A stretch of 64,000 bases of DNA from Inia geoffrensis (taxonomy: Eukaryota; Chordata; Mammalia; Artiodactyla; Iniidae). The position numbers and the translations under genes are program-made. A model generated the notes under the pieces. That model saw only the letters and a list, made by a program, of their open reading frames with translations. It did no database searches and had not been told where the DNA came from. The stretch is from contig CM070899.1 of NCBI GenBank assembly GCA_036417435.1, forward strand, positions 71,430,501 through 71,494,500, read 5' to 3'. Below, piece by piece: positions 12,512 through 23,989 of this stretch; positions within the stretch are counted from its first letter, which is position 1, and each line of letters begins with the position of its first letter.

Positions 12512-12814
12512 ATCATACTTTTAACACATTTTATAACTCTATATTATTAGAGATCCTGAAAATTTCAGATCTGTTTTCATGGCTAATGTCATATAAATGA
12601 GAAACTTACTTATGGGCCAGCCTATAAGGACTCATAATTCTACTTGTGTTTCTCTTTTTTACTCTAATAATAAAATGTTTATGCTGTTTAGACAACAAAT
12701 GCCCTACTGTCTAAAAGTCTCCTTTACTATTCAGGCCACTCAAATACCCCAAATAATCAAGCTTAAAAGTGATGTCAAGACATCAAGGGGTCGATTGTAA
12801 TATAGTTTTTAAAA

Positions 12815-12866
12815 ATGCTATCTTGAGTCCCTGGCTGGCTAAAATGCTATCTTTAGTCCCTGGCTA
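12815..12866. repeat. Short tandem duplication, two units of about 25-29 bp
   Basis: The words 'aatgctatct', 'agtccctggct' and 'ggct' occur twice in a row with small differences, next to the right-hand LTR-like segment. Confidence 0.8.
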
Positions 12867-13145
12867 AAGGTATTTGCCTTTCTTCAGAAGCTAATTAAGT
12901 CCACAGCCTCAGCCACCACCCTTCTGGGGTTCTCACACATCTGGGTCACTATACACCTATCTTAATTGTCCCAGGGTCAGTTACCAGGCAACCAGGAAAA
13001 GCCCTTAAGCCCCAGAGCACACTGAAATTATTCAGATTAGCCAATCCTGCTTACCCTGCCTTGTCCTTTCCTTCCCACAGAAACCAGAATAAAGGTGCTT
13101 GCCCACATTTCTCCCTTCTCTCTCTGTCTCATCATGACCCAGGTG
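12867..13145 (+). promoter_or_regulatory. Possible right-hand LTR segment with AATAAA
   Basis: 'ccagaataaaggtgcttgcc' (poly(A) signal at about 13090) is followed by a pyrimidine-rich tract 'tttctcccttctctctctg'. Upstream there is a CA/CC-rich stretch. The layout resembles the end of an LTR; the family is not assigned. Confidence 0.4.
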
Positions 13146-13149
13146 CTCT

Positions 13150-14783
13150 CCCTGAGTGGCCGTGCACAGCTCCAGAAACTCCAGGTCCCAGCAGCCAGAG
13201 ATCCTGAGACCCACCTCCACCCACCAGTGAGCCAGCATTAGTCCTGGTACCCCAAGGGTTCTGCAGCTAGCTGCCTCATGATACAGCCTACCAACCAGCA
13301 GCTGGAAGCCTCCACACAAGCCAGGACCTGGCAACCTACTGGACCAGGAGTCAGCCACACCTACCAAACCCCCCACAGCAGTCAGCCTGCCACAACAGAA
13401 GGACCCACACAGCTCACATAAGGGATACTGCTAAAACATATAGCTCTGGTAACCAGAGAGGAGTGTGCTACTGGAAAATATAGGACATAGGATGTCTCCT
13501 ACAAAGGCTACTTCTCCAAGATTAGAAAACATAACCAACCCACCAGATATATAGAAATAACAACAGAAAATTAGGCAAAATGAGGCAACAGAAGAACATG
13601 TTCCAAATATGGATCAAGATAAAACCCCAGAAGAACTAAGTGAACTAGAAATAGGCAATCTAACCAATAAAGAGTTCAAGTTAATGATCTTAAAGATGAT
13701 CAAAGAACTCAGGAGAAGAATGGATGAACACAGTGAGAAGTTTAACAAAGAGTTAGAAGATATAGAGAATAACCAAACAGACCTGAAGAAAACAATAACT
13801 GAAATTTTTAAAATAAACTAGAAGGAATCAAAATTAGATGATACAGAGGAAGAGATCAGCTGGAAGACAGAGTGATGGAAATCACTAAAGCTGAACAGAA
13901 AAAATCATAAAAAGAAATGAGGACAGTTTAAGAGACTTCTGAGACACCATCAAGTATACTAACATTTGCATTGTAGGGATCCCATAAGAAGAAGAAGAAG
14001 AGAGAGAAAGGGGCAGAGAACATATTTAAAGACATAATAGCTGAAAACTTCCCCAACCTGGGAAAGGAAACAGGTATCAATCTATAGGAAGCACAGAGAG
14101 TCCCAAACAGGATCAAACCAAACAGGATCATTTAATTGTAATTAAAAGGTCAAAAGTTAAAGATAAACAGAGAATACTAAAAGCAGCAAGAGAAAAGCAA
14201 CAAGTTATACACAAAAGAACTCTCATAAGGCCATCAGCTGACTTTTCCACAGAAACTTCTGCAAGTCAAAAGGGAGTGCGTGATATATTTAAAGTGATGA
14301 AAGGGCAAAACTTACTACCAAAAATAATCTCCCTGGCAAGACTTTCATTCAGATTTGATGGAAAGATCAAAAGTTTTATAGACAAGCAAAAGCTAGAGTT
14401 CAGCACCACCAAAAGAGTTTTATGAGAAGTGTTAAAGGGAATTCTCTAAACGAAAAAGAAGAGGCCATAATGAGAAACATGAAAGTTAAGTGAGGAAAAA
14501 TTTCAGTTGTAAAGGTCAGCCATTGTGGAAAACGTTATGGAGGTTTCTCAAAAAATGAAAACTAGAACTACCATTTGACCCAGCAATTCCATTCCTGGGT
14601 GTATATCTGGAAAAAAAGAAAACACTGATTTGAAAAGATACAGGCATCCCAATGTTCATAGCAGCATTATTTACAATTGCCAAGATACGTAAGCAACCTA
14701 AGTGTCCATCAACAGATGAATGGATAAAAAAGATTGAATATATGTATATATGTATGTATATATGTATATATGTATGTATATAT
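13150..14783 (+). mobile_element. L1 remnant: 5' UTR, ORF1 and a 3' piece, most of ORF2 missing
   Basis: Cetartiodactyl-type L1 5' UTR sequence leads to an ORF1-like region (about 13580-14470). The L1 sequence then jumps near 14513 from the ORF1/ORF2 border to the distal ORF2 region ('cagccattgtggaaaacg', 'tgtccatcaacagatgaatg'), skipping most of ORF2. It ends in a TATG-type microsatellite (about 14738-14783) where a truncated SINE abuts. Either one L1 lost several kb internally or two L1s are joined. Confidence 0.8.
13580..14470 (+). pseudogene. L1 ORF1 relic (nucleic-acid chaperone), broken
   Basis: In L1, ORF1p is the RNA-binding chaperone that coats L1 RNA. An ATG at 13580 opens a frame that soon stops. 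After a shift, 13609-13821 is open for 70 codons with an acidic, heptad-like composition (ELSELEIGNL, then RRMDEHSEKFNKELEDIENN) matching the N-terminal and coiled-coil part of mammalian ORF1p. Downstream, 13850-14470 keeps ORF1-like words ('gaaaacttccccaacctgg', 'aaagcagcaagagaaaagc') but with many stops and indels. Confidence 0.8.
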
Positions 14784-14951
14784 GCAGGGGACATGGGTTC
14801 CTGCCCCGGTCAGGGAAGATCCCACATGCCGTGGAGAGGCTGGGCCCGTGAGCCATGGCTGCTGATCCTGTGTGTCCAGAGCCTGCGCTCCACAATGGGA
14901 GAGGCCACAACAGTGAGAGGCCCGCGTACCAAAAAAAAAAAAAAAAAAAGT
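14784..14951 (+). mobile_element. 5'-truncated short CHR-type SINE
   Basis: It starts at 'gcaggggacatgggttcc' and so lacks the tRNA head with the A box. The rest of the short CHR body and an A run follow. 'gtatatat' occurs just before it (about 14773-14780) and just after the tail (about 14951), a possible but weak target duplication because the flank is a microsatellite. Confidence 0.9.
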
Positions 14952-14959
14952 ATATATTG

Positions 14960-15976
14960 GTGCAGAAATTGGCAAACCAATCAATGAAAAGAAATCAACA
15001 ATAAAAAAGACTCACAAAAAGTTATAAAATTTAGTATGCAATAAAATTGATGTTTTAAAATAATTCAGAAAAGGTAACATTTTAAATAAATGGCATTGCG
15101 GCCCTGAACAGACAAAACGAACAAAGATTAAAATGGATATGTTCCCCTACCACCATAATACAGGATTAATCCAGTTGGATCAGAATTCTAAAATTAAAAA
15201 TAGAGACATCTTTCAGGGTTTTAAAACAAATAAAGGATGAATAAATTCCTGGATTTCTTTAACAACTTCACAGTGGGTAAAACTTTCCTAATTATGACTT
15301 AGAATTCATAAGCAGTAAAAGAAATAATTGATCAATTGGATTAGATAATGTTAAGAGAAAGAATGAAATATCTTTGTGTATGGTAAATACAGGAATATAC
15401 ACCCACACATTCAATATATAAATTCGAAAGAAAGAGGCCCACCTGGGGAAAATATGCATCATATCTTAGAAAACGTCTACTATTCCTATTACATGAAGAT
15501 ATTCCTAAAAGAACAACAACAACAAAAAAACCATCTGAAAAATAGGGCAAAATAAATAAATATTTCATTGAGAAAATACTAATATACCCATGAGTATTTT
15601 TCTAGTTCATAAATAATAAGAAAAACACAAACTTAAACAATATTGAGATATCATTTCTTACCTATCCAAATGGCAAAGAATTCAGAAACTTAACAACATA
15701 TTCTGTGGTTGGAACTATAGTGAAACAGACACTTTTGTACACTGCTGGTGATAATGCAAAATGGCAAAATCCTTGTGAAGAGGCCCATGGAATTTTCTTG
15801 GAAAATTGTATACAGGTTTATCTTTTCACCTAACAATTCCACTAAAAATATCCCAAATATAACCCATATAAAATTCAAAATGACATATGATAAACACTAT
15901 TTACTGTGATATCACTTGTTAACATAAGATTTTAGAAACAACCCAAAGGTCCATCATCAGTGAAGTGGTTAAATAT
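14960..15976 (+). mobile_element. Old L1 3' ORF2/3' UTR fragment
   Basis: Diverged distal L1 ORF2 words are visible: 'tatccaaatggcaaagaatt' near 15663, 'acactgctggtgataatgca' near 15739, 'attcaaaatgacatatgat' near 15873 and 'caacccaaaggtccatcatc' near 15939. The part before about 15440 is more doubtful. No coding frame survives. Confidence 0.65.
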
Positions 15977-15990
15977 AATCTTGTAAGCAG

Positions 15991-16425
15991 GGATTTCTCT
16001 AGTGGCACAGTGGTTAAGAATCCACCTGTCATTGCAGGGGAGGCGGGTTCGATCCCTGGCCCGGGAGGACCCCACATGCCGCGGAGCAACTAAACCCGTG
16101 TACCACAACTACTCAGCCTGTGCTCTAGAGCCCGTGAACCACAACTAGTGAGCCTGTGTGCCACAACTACTGAAGCCCGCACACCTGGAGCCCGTGCTCT
16201 GCAACGGGAGAGGCCACCGCAATGAAAACCCTGTGCACCACAACGAGGAGTGGCCCCCACTTGCCACAATTACAGAAAGCCCCTGTGCAGCAGCGAAGAC
16301 CCAACACAACCAAAAATAAATAAATAAATAAAATTGATTCTTAAAAAAAAAACAAAACAAACAGAAGACTCAGTCCCTGGTCTAAAGAAGTTCAGAGTCT
16401 AATGAGGAAAGATTAAAAAAAAAAA
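15991..16425 (+). mobile_element. Long CHR-type SINE with apparent 3' transduction
   Basis: The body starts 'ggatttctctagtggcacag', has the B-box-like 'gcgggttcgatccctgg' near 16046 and runs through the repeated 'ccacaactactg' module to a (AAAT)n tail near 16314-16333. Instead of ending there, about 55 bp of other sequence follow ('gaagactcagtccctggtct' onward) and then a second A run at about 16414-16427. The flanking 14-bp duplication 'aatcttgtaagcag' lies at 15977-15990 and 16426-16439, outside both, so the extra sequence belonged to the inserted RNA. Confidence 0.9.
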
Positions 16426-16439
16426 AATCTTGTAAGCAG

Positions 16440-16555
16440 CTCTTTTGCCCCTTTTCTATTTGTTCATCCCTTTTTTCCTTAGACCTTAACCATAAAGATG
16501 TGGTCATTAGGCAACATTTACCTTAGCTCCTGATTTCTGCTTTTCTAAATATACA
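16440..16555. other. Short unassigned interval
   Basis: Between the SINE duplication and the probable LTR. It may be the 5' part of that LTR. Confidence 0.3.
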
Positions 16556-16559
16556 CAAC

Positions 16560-17030
16560 ACCTTACTTAACCTGTTGATTCCTTTCCTGGATTAGAAGGA
16601 ATAAGAATGAAGAATTCGGTGGTTAAAGAATGACTGACTCTCTACCCCAGCTTCCCCTTAGTAAATTTGCAGGTGGACCCTACAGGCACAGGCAAACCAT
16701 GCGGGCAAGAGAACATCCAATTGCAAGAGGACCATGCAGCAAGACAGCGTCCCAAGTAAGACTGGGAGAAGTCTGCAGGCCTGCACGCAATGGAAAAATG
16801 ACAGAGAATCTGACCTCCTGCCTTAATGATTAACTGAGAATGTTTCCCCTTTTTCCCTTTAAAAATTGTCATGGCTGACCAGAGTCTTTGGAGTTGGTCT
16901 CTGGACATAAGTTTACCTTCTCCCCCGATTGCTGGCTTTTCTGAATAAAGTACCTTTCTTCTGTACTGAAGTTTGCCCCTCAATTTATTGGCTGTTGAGT
17001 GGTGAGCAGCCAAACCTGTGTTCAGTTACA
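16560..17030 (+). mobile_element. Probable solo LTR
   Basis: The segment ends in '...tgttcagttaca' (terminal CA at about 17030). It carries a poly(A) signal within 'ctgaataaagtacctttctt' near 16940, followed by 'ccctcaatttattggctg', a layout typical of ERV LTR ends. The start is unclear and I could not confirm a target-site duplication. No internal retroviral sequence lies on either side. The two 60-120 codon frames across it have no family resemblance. Confidence 0.6.
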
Positions 17031-19245
17031 GTCTGGAACCTATGTAATATAAAAATGAATGAAACAGAATTGCTAAGTAGAAATATGTAGTGATCGCCAA
17101 GATACATATTTTAGATAAGGAAGAATCAAGGTGGAAAAATTGTTTATATTATGAGATCTCAATAATCCGAGAGATGGGAATTTGTGGACCCTTGATTAAG
17201 TAATCTGATCTCCTGTCTTTTAAGTAGCTACCTTTCAAATAGCTATCTTCTCTGTTTCTCAGGAGCTTCCAGCAGAATTGAGCCCCTGTGTCCTACAGCA
17301 GTGACCATATAATATACCATTATATTGGTTTTCTTCCTTCCTTGTTACAGTCTCCGTATTTCCTCTTTCCAACTTCCTTGGTTCCTCTCATAAATAATCA
17401 GCCCACACCCAAGTCCTTGCCTCTGGCTCTGCTTTTGAGGACACCCAAATAAACTATGACACCAAGCAACTGCAAAATCTCAGAAGTCTTTGGACATTTC
17501 TCTATAGTGGCTACTATATATTAGTTCTTAATAAATAGTCTGTCAATGAGGAATGCTTCTAAATCATGTCATCCATGATGGTCCTCCTTAGGACACATGG
17601 CCTTCCTACAATCAAACATTTTCATACTATAGACCTGACTTTTTGGGGGCAAATCAAGCCTTAACATTCATACTTTATATTTAAATCGTGTTATACCTAC
17701 AAAGAGGAGTATTATCTGTTGTTGTAATAATAAAGTCTCCAAACTACTAGCAGATATTATTTGCATTTTAAAGATATAAAGATATAAATAATCATTAGCT
17801 GAAAATTTTAAGTGAAAGATGAAGGATGTATTTGCTTGCAATTTAAACCAGTTATTTTCTAGACTACTATTTGATTTTATTGTGCTTTGTTTTCAAGACT
17901 GTTTATGACTTCTCTTTTTACTCTCTATAATTATTTGCAAGAAACTTGAGACACCAGAAAGTAGACAGTATGTCCAAAATGTATGTATATAATAGGCAAT
18001 TATGGACTGGAACACAATTTTTAAAAAGAAATTAGCTACCCCAATTTACCGTGGATGAAAAACCATGGCCTAGGACTTATTTTATGACCACTACCATGTA
18101 CATAATTGATAGCTGACTAAAGACTTGAATTATATCTCTCAAATTGAAGTCCAGAGCCCCTTCCATCACAATAGGCCGAAAAGTTAACTACGTAAGAATT
18201 TGTATATTTCTTGTTTAATGCAAAAATGTTAGCAGAGTTATATAAGTACAGACTTAACCTATTTTAGTATAAGATGACTGCATATGAGGTGTTTTTTTTT
18301 TCTAGCTAACAATTATTTTTCTCTTGAACCATAAAGCTAGTTCTCATTTACCTCATTTCTTCCTAATCATCTCATCTGTAGAGATACTTCTTTTATTAGA
18401 AAAGTTTTTGAAAACATTTATTCACATTTTCTGTGCTACCAGGAATTAAATTTATATTTCTTATTTTGAAAATTAATCAAATTTTTAGGCTGGACTATTG
18501 ATAAATGTTATTTCTTATAATGAGATGCACCCAGAGTTCCAATATTGTGTACCATCAAATAGGGTTTTTATTTATTCATCATTTTCATTATGAGTAATTT
18601 TCATGCTCAATATTTTAATCATTAAATAGCAAAATTGTACTGTACAATGTCATGAAAATGAGGTTAGTCTACGTACAAGTCAAGTGAAAATATCTTCTCT
18701 CAACTGAATTTGTGAACTAATAAATAATGTAAGAGGGAAAAGATTAGCTGATGAAAATCAATTCCACTATGTAAAGTATATCAATAAGTTGAAAATATAT
18801 AGAAACTGTAATAAGGCAAGTCATTGCAGAAGTGGCAGAAAAAAAGAAAAAACTGCAGCAAGTTGCAAAGTAGAATTTCATTATATATAATATTACCTAC
18901 ATCACAGTTGGTCAAAAGATCATGATACAAGTAAAACATTTTAAAATAAGGCATGAATCTCTAGGAAGCATTGTTATAAATAAATCTATCAAGTAAGATT
19001 TGAGGAGTCTTTAAAGATTCAATATAAACCCTCTTTAATTTTGTGTCTGAGTAATCTTTCTAATTGTAATTTCATGATATATTTTTATTACAGTGACTCT
19101 CAAATGAAAAAAAGTATGTTGTAATATTCTCAATAAAAAATGGTTTCCATTATCTAATATCAAAATTGCTTAAGAGGAACAAAAAATCAGTATTTTGTCA
19201 CAAAGCAAAATCTAATTTTTTTAACATCTAATTTGTATCTGTGAC
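17031..19245. other. Unassigned AT-rich intergenic DNA
   Basis: No frame of note, no recognisable repeat and no RNA gene. This is one of the longest stretches without an element I can name. Confidence 0.55.
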
Positions 19246-19249
19246 AATG

Positions 19250-21092
19250 GCTCTCCTCAAAATTAAATGTAATGCCTCCTGCTTTGTTCTTTTTTTCCTC
19301 AGGATTTCTTTGGCTATTCAGGGTCTTTTGTAGTTCCACATAAATTTTAGGTGTGTTTTTCTTACTTCTTTAAAAAATGCCTTTGGAATCTTGATAGGGA
19401 TTGCATTGAATATATAGATGGCTTTTGGTAGTATTGACATTTTAAAATATTAATTCTTCCAATCCATGAACACAGGATATCTTTCCATTTATTTGTGTCT
19501 GATTTATTTCATCAATGTCTTGTAGTTTTCAGAATAGAGATTCTGAATATACGTAAAACAAGAAATAAACCCAAGCACATTTGGTCAGTTAATATTTAAT
19601 CAGGGAGCCAAGAATACTTAATGGAGAAAAGATAGTCTTTTCAGTAAATGGTGCTGGGATAACTAGGTATTCACCTGTAAAAGAATAAAACTGGATCCAT
19701 ATTTCATGCCACTCACAAAAATTAACCCAAATGGATTAAAGACTTAATTTAAGACCTGAAAGTATGAAACTCCTAGAAGAAAGCATAGGAACAGAGTTCC
19801 TTGATGTGGATCTTAGTAATGAATTTTTGGATATGACATCTAGAGTATGAGCACCAAAATAAAAAATAAACAAGTGGGAGTACATCAAACTAAAAAGCAA
19901 TTTACATAGCAAAAGAAACTATCAACAAAGTGAAAAGACCACCTACAGAATGGGAAAAATATTTGCAAACCACATTTCTGATAATGCATTAATATCAAAA
20001 TATATAAAGAACTCATACAACTCAATAGCTATAAACCAAATAACCCAATTTAAAAATGGGCAAAGGTCCTGAATAGCCATTTCTCCAAAGAAGATACATG
20101 AAAGGCTAACAGGTACCTGAAAAGATGCTCAACATCACTAGTCATTAGGGAAATGCAAATTAAAACCACAATGAGATATCACCACACTCCTTGTTAGACT
20201 GGCCATCATCAAAATGACAAGAGATGACAAATCCTGGCGTGGATGCAGAGAAAAGGGAACCATTGTGTATTGTTGGAAGGATTGTAAATCGGTACAACCC
20301 CTATGGAAAACAGTATGGAGGACTCTCAAAAAATTAAAAGTGGAACTACTCTATTATTCAGCAATTCCACTTCTGGAAATAAACCCAAATGAAATGAAAA
20401 CACTAACTCAAAAAGATATCTTCACTCCAATGTTCATAGTAACATTATTTACAGTAGCCAAGACATGGAAACAACCTAAGTGCCCATCGATGGATGAATG
20501 GATAAAAAAGTTGTGATATAATATTCCACACAATGGGATATTATTCAGACATAAAAAATAAAATGATCCTACCATTTGTGATAACATGGATGAAACTTGA
20601 AGGCATTAAGTGAAATAAGACAGAGAAAGACAAATACTATATGATCTCACTTATATGTGGAATATAAACAAACAAACAAACAACAACAACAAAATCACCC
20701 AATCTCATAGAAAGAGATCAGACTTGCAATTACCAGAGGTGGAGGATTGGTGGAGGGGAAATTGGAGGAAGGTGGTCAAAGGTACAAACTTCCAGTAATA
20801 AGATGAATAAGTACTAGGAATGCAACGTATAACTTGATGACTATAGCTAACACTGCTGTGTGAGACATAGGAAAGTTAAGACAGTAAATCCTATGAATTT
20901 GCATCACAAGGAGAAATTTTTTTCCGTTTTTTTCTTTCTTTTCTTTATATTGCATCTATGTTAGAAGATAGATATTAGGTGAACCTACTGTGGTAATCAT
21001 TTCACAATATATGTTAATCAAACCAATATGCTGTATGCCTTAAACTTATACAGTTATATATGTCAATTATTATCAATAAAACTGGAAAAATT
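19250..21092 (+). mobile_element. L1 with 5' inversion (twin priming)
   Basis: 19250-19545 is L1 ORF2 in antisense ('ttgatagggattgcattgaa', 'cttccaatccatgaacacag'). From about 19560 the strand switches and distal ORF2 continues in sense ('ggtgctgggataactaggta', 'tgctcaacatcactagtcat', 'ggaatattattcagccata'-type words) into the 3' UTR, ending near 21092 at 'caataaaactgg'. The inverted block is the part of ORF2 that normally lies just upstream of the sense block. That is the arrangement left by twin priming during L1 insertion. All frames are broken. Confidence 0.85.
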
Positions 21093-21839
21093 AACTACAA
21101 ATAGAACTACCATATGACCCAGCAATCCCACTACTGGACATAGACCCTGAGAAAAGCATAATTCAAAAAGAGTCATGTACCAAAATATTCATTGCAGCTC
21201 TATTTACAACAGCCCGGAGATGGAAACAACCTAAGTGTCCATCATTGAATGAATGGATAAGGAAGATGTGGCACATATATACAATGGAATATTACTCAGC
21301 CATAAAAAGAAACGAAATTGAGCTATTTGTAATAAGGTGGATAGACCTAGAGTCTGTCATACAGAGTGAAGTAAGTCAGAAAGAGAAAGACAAATACCGT
21401 ATGCTAACACATATATATGGAATTTAAGAAAATAAAATGTCATGAAGAACCTAGGGGTAAGACAGGAATAAAGCCACAGACCTACTAGAGAATGGACTTG
21501 AGGATATGGGGAGGGGGAAGGGTAAGCTGTGACAAAGTGAGAGAGAGGCATGGACATATATACACTACCAAACGTAAGGTAGATAGCTAGTGGGAAGCAG
21601 CCGTATAGCACAGGGAGATCAGCTCAGTGCTTTGTGACCGCCTGGAGGGGTGAGATAGGGAGGGTGGAAGGGAGGGAGACGCAAGAGGGAAAAGATATGG
21701 GAACATATGTATATGTATAACTGATTCACTTTGTTATAAAGCAGAAACTAACACACCATTGTAAAGCAATTATACTCCAATAAAGATGTAAAAAATAAGT
21801 AAATAAATAAAAACAAAGGTATGGACCTGGAAAAAAAAA
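21092..21839 (+). mobile_element. Young-type L1 3' end, 5'-truncated
   Basis: Distal ORF2 ('aactaccatatgacccagca', 'aatggataaggaagatgtgg') runs into a G-rich 3' UTR and ends 'caataaagatgt' plus an A-rich tail. The duplication 'aaactggaaaaat' flanks it (about 21079-21091 and 21838-21850); it sits inside the 3' end of the twin-primed L1. The 60-codon frame at 21245-21427 is the intact C-terminal part of ORF2. The tail contains a second A run after 'acaaaggtatggacctgg'. Confidence 0.92.
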
Positions 21840-21879
21840 ACTGGAAAAATGAAATGTAAAAAAATGGATGAAAAGATAC

Positions 21880-22114
21880 TTAACAGAATACCAAATTACC
21901 TAAATTTAGTAGGAGCAAAACTTTTGATGTCACAGTCAAAGTTAGATTAAATCTAGTTTATGGCAAGATCCATATATTTGTTCTGCAAAGAGGTTGTTTG
22001 GTTTTATTTTTAAGTCATATTTATTTGAATCTGAAACTTGTAAACTGTACTGGCTATAAAATTTATTGGACCTAGTGCAAAATGAAAAGTGGGATCTCCT
22101 ATTGAACTATCATT
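21880..22114. other. Short unassigned interval
   Basis: AT-rich, with no element recognised. Confidence 0.5.
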
Positions 22115-22128
22115 AAGAATTTCAAGAT

Positions 22129-22482
22129 GGGGGACTTCCCTGGTGGTGCAGTGGTTAAGAATCTGCCTGCCATGCAGGGGGCATGGGTTTGAGCTCTGAT
22201 CCGGGAAGATCCCAAATGCTGCAGAGCAACTAAGCCTGTGTGCCAAAACTACCGAGCCTCTGCTCTAGAGCCCACGAGCCACAACTACTGAGCTGGCGCA
22301 CCTAGAGCCCATGGTCACAGCAAGAGAAGTCACTGCAAAGAGAAGCCCGCACACCACAACCAAGAGTAGCCCCTGCTTGCTGCAAGTAGAGAAGGCCAGC
22401 GTGCAGCAACGAAGACCCAACATGGCCATAAATAAATAAATAAATAAAATAAACAAATAAATAAATTTATTTAAAAAATAAA
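22129..22482 (+). mobile_element. Long CHR-type SINE, plus strand
   Basis: Begins 'gggggacttccctggtggtg', carries the 'gagccacaactactgag' module and ends in a long (AAAT)n/AT-rich tail. The perfect 14-bp duplication 'aagaatttcaagat' lies at 22115-22128 and 22483-22496. Confidence 0.96.
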
Positions 22483-22496
22483 AAGAATTTCAAGAT

Positions 22497-22990
22497 AGTA
22501 ACATCAGAGCATTAAACTAATTGTGGAGCCCTTCTGAGTATCAATCTCTGTCTGACTGCACAGGTTGCCTGCCCATGAAGCTAGCCCAGATTGTGGTATG
22601 TTGGGTATATTATTTAGCCTTTTTAGACTTAGTTTTTGGGATATATGTGTATGTTTAAAACAGTTGTTGAGATGAATTTATTGAGAAATTTGTATGTAAA
22701 ACAAACTGCATATAAATTACCTAATTGACTTTCATTTTAATCAGTAGATGTCACTTATTAATATTAATTAAAATATGGTTTATAAATACACACATTTAAA
22801 CAAAAGCACACTTATTGACTCTGTTAGCAAAAATTCAAGTTTACAATACGAGGATAGTTTTTCAAAACCACAGACACTCATTTCCAAAGGAAAAAAAGGT
22901 AATGTACAACCAATTTTTTTCACTATACTATCTGAAATAGTTCTTTTTCCCTTCTGCCCTATTGGTAGTCTCAAAATCAGGTGTTACTCT
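22497..22990. other. Unassigned AT-rich DNA
   Basis: No repeat recognised. Overlapping frames near 22775-23011 on both strands have no supporting signals. Confidence 0.5.
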
Positions 22991-23029
22991 GCCTTTAAAA
23001 GATTACATTAATTTTCAATGAATTATAAT

Positions 23030-23555
23030 ATTATTGACAAATGCATAAATCTAAAATATACAGATATTCAACAAAAAGACAAAAAACTCAATTAAGAAAT
23101 TGACAAAGGACTTAAGCCGTAATTTCTCTAAAGAAAAATGTACAAAATGGTTAACAAGCATACAAAAAGATGCTCAGTGTCATTAGTTATTAGAGAAATG
23201 CAAGTCAAAACAATGTGTTACCACTTCACATTCACTAGGATGGCTATAACCAGAAAAATGGATAATAACAAGCATTGGTAAGGATGGAGGGAAATTTAAA
23301 CCCTTGTTCATTGCTAGTGGTAATGTAAAATGGTGCAGCTATTGTGGAAAAAAATTGCATTTCCTCAAAAATATTAAACATAAAATTACCATAGACTCAG
23401 TAATTTGACTCCTAATTATGTACCCAATGAATTGAAAAGAGGTACTCAAGCAAATACTTGATAAGAATGTTCATAGGAGCAATATTCATAATAGCCCAAA
23501 GATGGAAATAGCTCAAATGAACATCAACCTATGAACGGATCAACAAAGTGTGATA

Positions 23556-23598
<43 letters not shown>

Positions 23599-23985
23599 AC
23601 ACTGGAATATTATTCAGCCATGAAAATGAGAATAGAGTACTGATACATGCTACAATGTTGATGAGCCTGGAAAACATTATGCTAAGTGAAAGAAGCCAGA
23701 CAAAATGGTCACACATTTTATGATCATATTTATATGAAATACCCAGTGTATAGATAAATTCATAAACACAAAAAGCAGATTGTTGGTTGCCAGGGGCTTT
23801 GGGGAAAAGGGAAACAGGGAGGGACTGTTTAATGAGTATGGGATTTTCTTTTGGGGGGAATAAAAACATTTTGGAACTAGATAGAGGTGGTAGTTGCCCA
23901 ACAATGTGAATGCACAAAATGCTATTGAATTGTAAACTTTAAAATGGCTCATTTTATGTTATGGGAATTTCAATCAAAACATGTA
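23030..23985 (+). mobile_element. Old L1 3' end, sense
   Basis: Diverged ORF2 end ('tacaaaaagatgctcagtgt', 'tagagaaatgcaagtcaaaa', 'ggaatattattcagccatga') continues into a 3' UTR ('ggttgccaggggctttgggg', 'gaattgtaaactttaaaatg'). A (CA)n tract at 23553-23602 has expanded within it. Confidence 0.88.
23553..23602. repeat. (CA)n microsatellite
   Basis: About 25 CA units with few interruptions, inside the old L1. Confidence 0.97.
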
Positions 23986-23989
23986 CAGA

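Larger units (their letters stand above)
7430..13145 (+). mobile_element. Decayed endogenous-retrovirus-like region
   Basis: What is seen: reverse-transcriptase and RNase H-like relics in the middle (separate entry), and LTR-like ends. The left end (about 7430-7650) and the right end (about 12860-13140) each contain an AATAAA signal (at 7540 and about 13090) followed by a pyrimidine-rich stretch, as at an LTR R/U5 border. The two ends do not look alike to me, so they may not be a true LTR pair. The order left end, pol, downstream frames, right end is what a plus-strand provirus would show. Short C-rich frames at 11414-12158 lie where env would be, but I recognise no env motif. The region is interrupted by a polypurine tract and a short SINE, so it predates that SINE. 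Class and boundaries are uncertain. Confidence 0.6.

Noticed and set aside
23540..23917. 125-codon minus-strand frame with a Cys/Val run
   Set aside because: The run is a translated (CA)n repeat and the rest is antisense L1. No protein family signature.
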